Source: Candidatus Dormiibacterota bacterium (GTDB taxonomy: Bacteria > Chloroflexota > Dormibacteria > Aeolococcales > Aeolococcaceae). Taken from it: a stretch of 38,268 bases of DNA. The translations under genes and the position numbers were made by a program. This document shows positions 35,295 through 38,268 of the stretch, piece after piece. Where the stretch lies: the NCBI GenBank assembly GCA_003132805.1, contig PKYW01000055.1:1599-39866 (forward strand). Direction: 5' to 3'. The first letter of the stretch is position 1; every line of letters begins with the position of its first letter. The notes beneath the pieces are model-generated. The model was not told where the DNA came from and did no database searches. It saw nothing but the letters and a program-made list of their open reading frames with translations.

Positions 35295-38268
35295 TCGAGG
35301 AACGAGGCGCGCATCGCCTGATCGAGATGCGCCGCGAGCAGATCCCGATGCGCACCGGCGAGCTGGAAGCACAGCTCCGACTGGAGCGACGCGCCGAGCT
35401 CCGCCATGACCCACCATGCCTCGACACCGGCGACTGCGGACAGCGATGAGCTCAGCTCGCTGAGCGCATCCGGCGACGGTGGCTCGGCGTCGAGTGCTGC
35501 GTTTGCCTGGAGCCGCAGCACCTCACCGAGCTGCGCGTAGCGCGGTGCGTAACGATCCGTCGCGCTCGCGATGAGCCGTTCAGCCCGGACGAGCGCCGCC
35601 TCGGGATCGTCACGCAGCAGCGCGATCCGGCCCCCGAGGAGATCCACGCGCAGCTCGTGGCGCCAGCGATACGCATAGGTCTCGCGCATGCGCTCGCTCG
35701 CCGCCGCCAGTCCACGAGTCGCTGCGGGAACGTCATGCTCGGCAATCGCATCGTCGCAGGGATCGAGCAGCGCATAGACCTCGAGCTCGGGATACATGGA
35801 CTCGCGCGCACCGTCGAGTGCCGCTGCATTGCAGTCAAGCGCTCGCGCTGTGTCTCCGATGTTGCGCAGCACCCATCCGCCCAGGTTGACGCCGAGCGAC
35901 TCATACCGTGTCAGGCCGCGACGCTTTCCTTCGGTCGTAGCCCGGTCCAGCACGACGAGCGCCTCACCGGCGCGACCGCAGGTCGCCAGCGCATACCCAT
36001 GCGCCAGATATCCGTGCACGGGGGTGTAGATCGTCGACATGGCATCGACTGCCGCGTACGGGCTTGCCTCGATGGCGCTGATCGCCAGGCCAGCCTCGCC
36101 CATGTGCACTTTCAGGAACGCGTACACGGAGGTTGGCTGGCGCAGCTTGTACTTGCGGCATGCGGCCATCGCCTGCTCCATCAGCGCGTCGGCAGCGGAG
36201 AGCTCTCCGATCGCATGCAGCGCCCGCGTGCGGATCACCTGTCCCTGCACCCGTTGACTCGGATCGCCGGCCTGCTGCGTCAGCGCCGCGCCGAGTGCCG
36301 CGGCACGCGCGAAGTCCCTGCAATAGTAGGCGACAGACCCGGCTACCTCGAGCGCGCGAGCGTCGCCCGCGCCGTCAATCGCACGCTCGGCGTCCGCCTG
36401 CGCCGCGTCGAACCGCGTGAGACGCAGCTGCACGATCGCTCGCTGGAGACGCGCGTCAGACGTGTCGTCGGCATCGACTGCTTCGGTGGCGAGCGCGAGC
36501 GCGGTGTCGTAGTCGAACCGGTCGGCGGCGATGCGGCTCGCGGCAGTCAGCGCGATCGACGCGAGGATTCGCGCACCGCTCAACCGCGCGTGGTGAGCGA
36601 CGAGCAGGGGATCCGAACCCGCGAGCCCGGACAGCACCCGCGCGGCTTCACGGTGGAGGAGCGCGCGCCGTGGCGAGGTGGTAGCCGCGTCGAGCACCTC
36701 GCGCACGATCGCGTGGCGGAACCCGTAGGCACCGTCGCGCGCCTCGAGCAAGCCCAGGCGCACGCCGACATCGAGGTCTTCGAGCACCCGGATCGGGTCG
36801 GTGCGCACCACTGCGGCAAGGACATCGATATCGACGGTGGCGCCGAGCACAGCAGCGCTCATCAGGGTGCGGGTGGCCGGGCCGGCCTCAGCGCAACGCT
36901 CCAGGACGGCAGCCTGGATCGTTTCCGGCGGCGCAGCATTCTCATCGCCCGACGCCAGTTGGGTGAGAAAAAGCGCATTGCCGCCGCTGCGTTCGTGCAG
37001 CCGTGTGGCGAGCTCTTCCCCAACGATCTGCCGAGCCGCATCGACTGACAATGGCGGCAGCAGAAGACGCATCGCATGAGGAGGTATCTCGCCCTCACCG
37101 GTGCGTCGGGTGAGCAGCACGAGCAGCGCCAGATCCGGGCTCGCGACCAGGTCGGCGATCCATGCCCAGGTGAGCGGATCCGCGCGCTGGACGTCATCGA
37201 CGAAGAGCACGGCCGGCGTCGTGCACGCCCTCCGCACCACACGTCGCAGCGCGGCGAAGAGCACAGCGAGGCCGGCAGGCGACGACACCTGCGCCTGCGC
37301 GAGGTCGGCCAGCGGCTCGGTGTCGGCCGAGGTCCAGTCAAGCATCGGATCGAGCAGCGCCGCGTCGGCACCGAGCAACTCGCGTCCCATGTCCGTCCCG
37401 ACCCGGCGAAGGTGATTGCGGATCATGTGCAGCACGGGCTGGAGCGGCAGCGATCTGCTCAACTGATCACAGCGTGCCGCCAGCACCACGGTGTCAGCGC
37501 TCAGGCGGTCGATCCATACTGACGCCACCGCTGTCTTGCCGATGCCCGGCTCGCCCTCGATGACAACCGCCGCCGGTGTCCCGATCCGCGTGCGGACGAA
37601 TGCGTCGTCGAGCGTGCGCAACTCGTCTTGCCGACCGGGGAGGTCCGTGCCGGCACTCGATGCGCCCGAGCGTGATTGCGGCGCGGCCACCACGATCCCC
37701 GACACGGGGAGACCCTTGAGCACTGCGACGTGCGCCGCGTCGGTCAGGTCTGACGGCGATGTGCCGAGCTCGTCGGCGAGACGGAGCCGCATGCGCTCGT
37801 ACATCGCGAGCGCCGACGACGATCTCCCCTGGGCAGCCAGTGCAGCCATGACGAGGCGCAGCGACTCCTCGTCGTACGGATCCTCGTCGAGCGCCTGCTC
37901 GGCCGCCTCGACACCGGTCGCCAGGTCTCCCGCCGCAAGCGCTGCGCGCGCCACCAGGTGCCGGGCGCGGGCGCCGAGCCGCTCCACCGCGCGCCGGTCC
38001 TCGACGAGCCATGCCTCGTCATCGAGCGCGGGATGGGCGAGCAGCACACGGGCAACGAGTGCAGCAGCCAGTGCCGGCGCCGGCTCGCCCCCGCGCAGAC
38101 GCCGCTCCGCTTCCGCCTCGAGCTCGGTTGCGGCGGTGAGGTCGACCCAGTCCGCGTCGAGTGCGTAGCCCGAATCGCTGTGGGCGATGCGCGAACCGCC
38201 GAGGACACCCCGCAGCCGGCTCATGATCACGGCAAGTTGCGCGGGCGGATCCCGCGGCTGGTCGTCGA
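35243..38268 (-). CDS. AfsR/SARP-type regulator, N terminus beyond window
   Basis: At least 1008 residues; the 5' end is cut by the right window edge. The frame stays open to the edge and its first visible residues (DDQPRDPP, QLAVIMSRLRGVLGG, DSGYALDADWVDL) are the end of an OmpR-type winged helix. A BTAD domain follows over about 170 residues. Then comes a STAND/AAA ATPase with Walker A VIEGEPGIGKT and Walker B AVLFVDDVQRADPLTW, and then about 450 residues of TPR-like helices. This is the classic AfsR order, the reverse of the regulator at 14137. A GTG at 38230 is not the real start. It should activate transcription when the repeats bind a signal; targets unknown. Confidence 0.9.
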   Translation of the reverse strand, partial: DDQPRDPPAQLAVIMSRLRGVLGGSRIAHSDSGYALDADWVDLTAATELEAEAERRLRGGEPAPALAAALVARVLLAHPALDDEAWLVEDRRAVERLGARARHLVARAALAAGDLATGVEAAEQALDEDPYDEESLRLVMAALAAQGRSSSALAMYERMRLRLADELGTSPSDLTDAAHVAVLKGLPVSGIVVAAPQSRSGASSAGTDLPGRQDELRTLDDAFVRTRIGTPAAVVIEGEPGIGKTAVASVWIDRLSADTVVLAARCDQLSRSLPLQPVLHMIRNHLRRVGTDMGRELLGADAALLDPMLDWTSADTEPLADLAQAQVSSPAGLAVLFAALRRVVRRACTTPAVLFVDDVQRADPLTWAWIADLVASPDLALLVLLTRRTGEGEIPPHAMRLLLPPLSVDAARQIVGEELATRLHERSGGNALFLTQLASGDENAAPPETIQAAVLERCAEAGPATRTLMSAAVLGATVDIDVLAAVVRTDPIRVLEDLDVGVRLGLLEARDGAYGFRHAIVREVLDAATTSPRRALLHREAARVLSGLAGSDPLLVAHHARLSGARILASIALTAASRIAADRFDYDTALALATEAVDADDTSDARLQRAIVQLRLTRFDAAQADAERAIDGAGDARALEVAGSVAYYCRDFARAAALGAALTQQAGDPSQRVQGQVIRTRALHAIGELSAADALMEQAMAACRKYKLRQPTSVYAFLKVHMGEAGLAISAIEASPYAAVDAMSTIYTPVHGYLAHGYALATCGRAGEALVVLDRATTEGKRRGLTRYESLGVNLGGWVLRNIGDTARALDCNAAALDGARESMYPELEVYALLDPCDDAIAEHDVPAATRGLAAASERMRETYAYRWRHELRVDLLGGRIALLRDDPEAALVRAERLIASATDRYAPRYAQLGEVLRLQANAALDAEPPSPDALSELSSSLSAVAGVEAWWVMAELGASLQSELCFQLAGAHRDLLAAHLDQAMRASFLDYAGTRLESTRTRGRTA

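Noticed and set aside
35657-37048. A 463-codon plus-strand frame opposite the AfsR-type gene
   Set aside because: It is antisense to a well-supported ATPase/TPR region and contains no recognisable motif.

Overview
The window is a single stretch of high-GC, gene-dense bacterial chromosome. It holds about 43 protein genes, no rRNA, tRNA, CRISPR array or insertion sequence, and no gap above 150 bases except inside leaders. The gene set fits a soil- or water-type Actinomycetota or Chloroflexota bacterium: two SARP/AfsR-type regulators, an F420-type Ddn reductase relative, DUF5996, DUF6510, a drug-type ABC pair, proline-threonine lipoproteins, many GTG/TTG starts, and several TAnnnT -10 boxes lying 7-9 bases before the start codon, as in leaderless mRNAs. 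The phylum is an inference; no marker gene settles it.

0-7.1 kb: a membrane PAS-GGDEF-EAL protein, a DUF302 gene that seems to start at ATT, a zincin-type metallopeptidase, a drug-type ABC transporter pair, and a three-part fusion of aldo/keto reductase, polynucleotide-kinase-like P-loop domain and a degenerate HAD domain. 7.1-13.1 kb: a methyltransferase, a coupled DUF5996/UBP zinc-finger pair, an MFS exporter, a three-gene molybdoenzyme operon (sulfite-oxidase-like protein, FAD/NAD reductase, DUF6510 zinc ribbon), and a cold-shock gene with a strongly folded leader. 13.1-20.3 kb: a YbhN-like membrane protein, a 1105-residue MalT/SARP hybrid regulator, small and secreted proteins, a YciI protein, and a beta-propeller gene coupled to a MoaD/ThiS-like ubiquitin-fold gene.

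20.3-29.9 kb looks like a stress and detoxification block. Three divergent regulator/target pairs follow one another: HxlR/DoxX, TetR/DUF4386 and MarR/alpha-beta hydrolase. Each intergenic region carries palindromes built from ACTTA/TAAGT half-sites over recognisable promoters, and the DoxX and DUF4386 promoters share a nearly identical 12-mer. A RibD-like reductase, a Ddn-like reductase, an ABC-F protein, a small kinase and a VOC protein follow.

29.9-38.3 kb: a four-gene minus-strand operon (five-bladed-propeller glycosidase-like protein, metallo-beta-lactamase-fold hydrolase, phytanoyl-CoA-dioxygenase-like enzyme, AraC-type DNA-binding protein), a divergent three-gene operon (NTF2-like, APH-like kinase, methyltransferase), and a large AfsR-type regulator that runs off the right edge and overlaps the methyltransferase tail to tail.
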